Shown here in pieces: positions 30,919 to 31,083 of a stretch of 31,083 nt of DNA; position 1 is the stretch's first letter; each line of letters opens with the position of its first letter. A program made the translations under genes and the position numbers. The stretch comes from a virus: positions 1-31,083 of the IMG/VR virus record IMGVR_UViG_3300009149_000172, one strand, 5' to 3'. The notes beneath the pieces are model-generated. The model saw only the letters and a program-made list of their open reading frames with translations. It had not been told where the DNA came from and did not search any database.

Positions 30919-31083
30919 ATGCCTAAAACAACACCTAAAACAACAATGATAAAAATTGGTTCGGTCTGGAAGGGCCAGACAAAGGAAGGGATTGCATTTT
31001 ATAGCGGACCGATTAGTGTTCCCTTTCCCATTCTATTAGACAAAAATCATCGGATTTTAGTCTTCAAGAATAAAAGCGAGAAC
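30919..31083 (+). CDS. Partial protein, cut by window end
   Basis: The last frame starts at ATG 30919 with AGGAGGG upstream and has no stop before the window ends (55 residues visible). M10 (30946) could also be the start. The visible part has MIKIGSVWKGQTKEG, then a basic strand (HRILVFKNKSEN), reminiscent of small beta-rich phage proteins, but no family is claimed. Confidence 0.55.
   Translation, partial: MPKTTPKTTMIKIGSVWKGQTKEGIAFYSGPISVPFPILLDKNHRILVFKNKSEN

Noticed and set aside
1-31083. tRNA or rRNA genes
   Set aside because: No cloverleaf-like or ribosomal RNA-like segment was recognised on either strand by eye. A covariance-model search would be needed to exclude them fully.

Overview
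This window reads as part of a tailed double-stranded DNA phage or prophage with siphovirus-type (long, non-contractile tail) morphogenesis. It contains a terminase, portal, prohead protease/scaffold, capsid decoration protein, major capsid protein, head-tail connectors, tail tube, frameshifted tail chaperones, tape measure and tail tip/fibre genes. All are on the + strand and tightly coupled by ATGA or TAATG stop/start overlaps. No sheath or contractile baseplate gene is visible. Strong AGGAGG-type ribosome binding sites point to a bacterial host, but nothing here fixes the taxon. Both ends are cut inside genes, and no integrase, repressor, endolysin or replication gene is seen.

Layout. Positions 1-1180 hold small genes of unknown function. 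Positions 1177-4228 are small terminase (inferred), large terminase and portal. Positions 4212-6031 hold small genes and a protease-scaffold fusion with a likely internal scaffold start. Positions 6061-7624 are decoration and major capsid proteins, closed by a clear terminator. Positions 7704-14104 are a metabolic/glycan cassette of five genes: a three-domain DUF115-like plus two GT9-like glycosyltransferase, a methyltransferase, a zinc-type dehydrogenase broken by one frameshift, a very small fused thiamine-diphosphate enzyme, and a short-chain dehydrogenase. Positions 14105-16585 resume the connector genes. Positions 16582-17136 carry an HNH endonuclease on the opposite strand. Positions 17245-27468 are tail genes, including a textbook -1 frameshift signal, a 1084-residue tape measure protein and a probable seven-bladed Asp-box propeller.

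From about 27500 the character changes. Two near-consensus sigma70 promoters (27558 and 28959) drive small genes, several of them tiny membrane proteins. Between them lies an AT-rich, non-coding array of about six degenerate 59-bp repeats (28375-28744) directly upstream of a small ribbon-helix-helix protein. After it come a zinc-finger protein, an HNH protein with a long repetitive linker, and a helix-turn-helix protein with a possible nuclease domain.

The most unusual content is the sugar/redox cassette embedded in the virion operon. It is placed where a pathway that builds and attaches a modified sugar to the particle or host surface would be co-expressed with structural proteins. The 59-bp repeat array plus ribbon-helix-helix gene is the second. 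Functions in both cases are inferred from sequence features only; no database search was possible.
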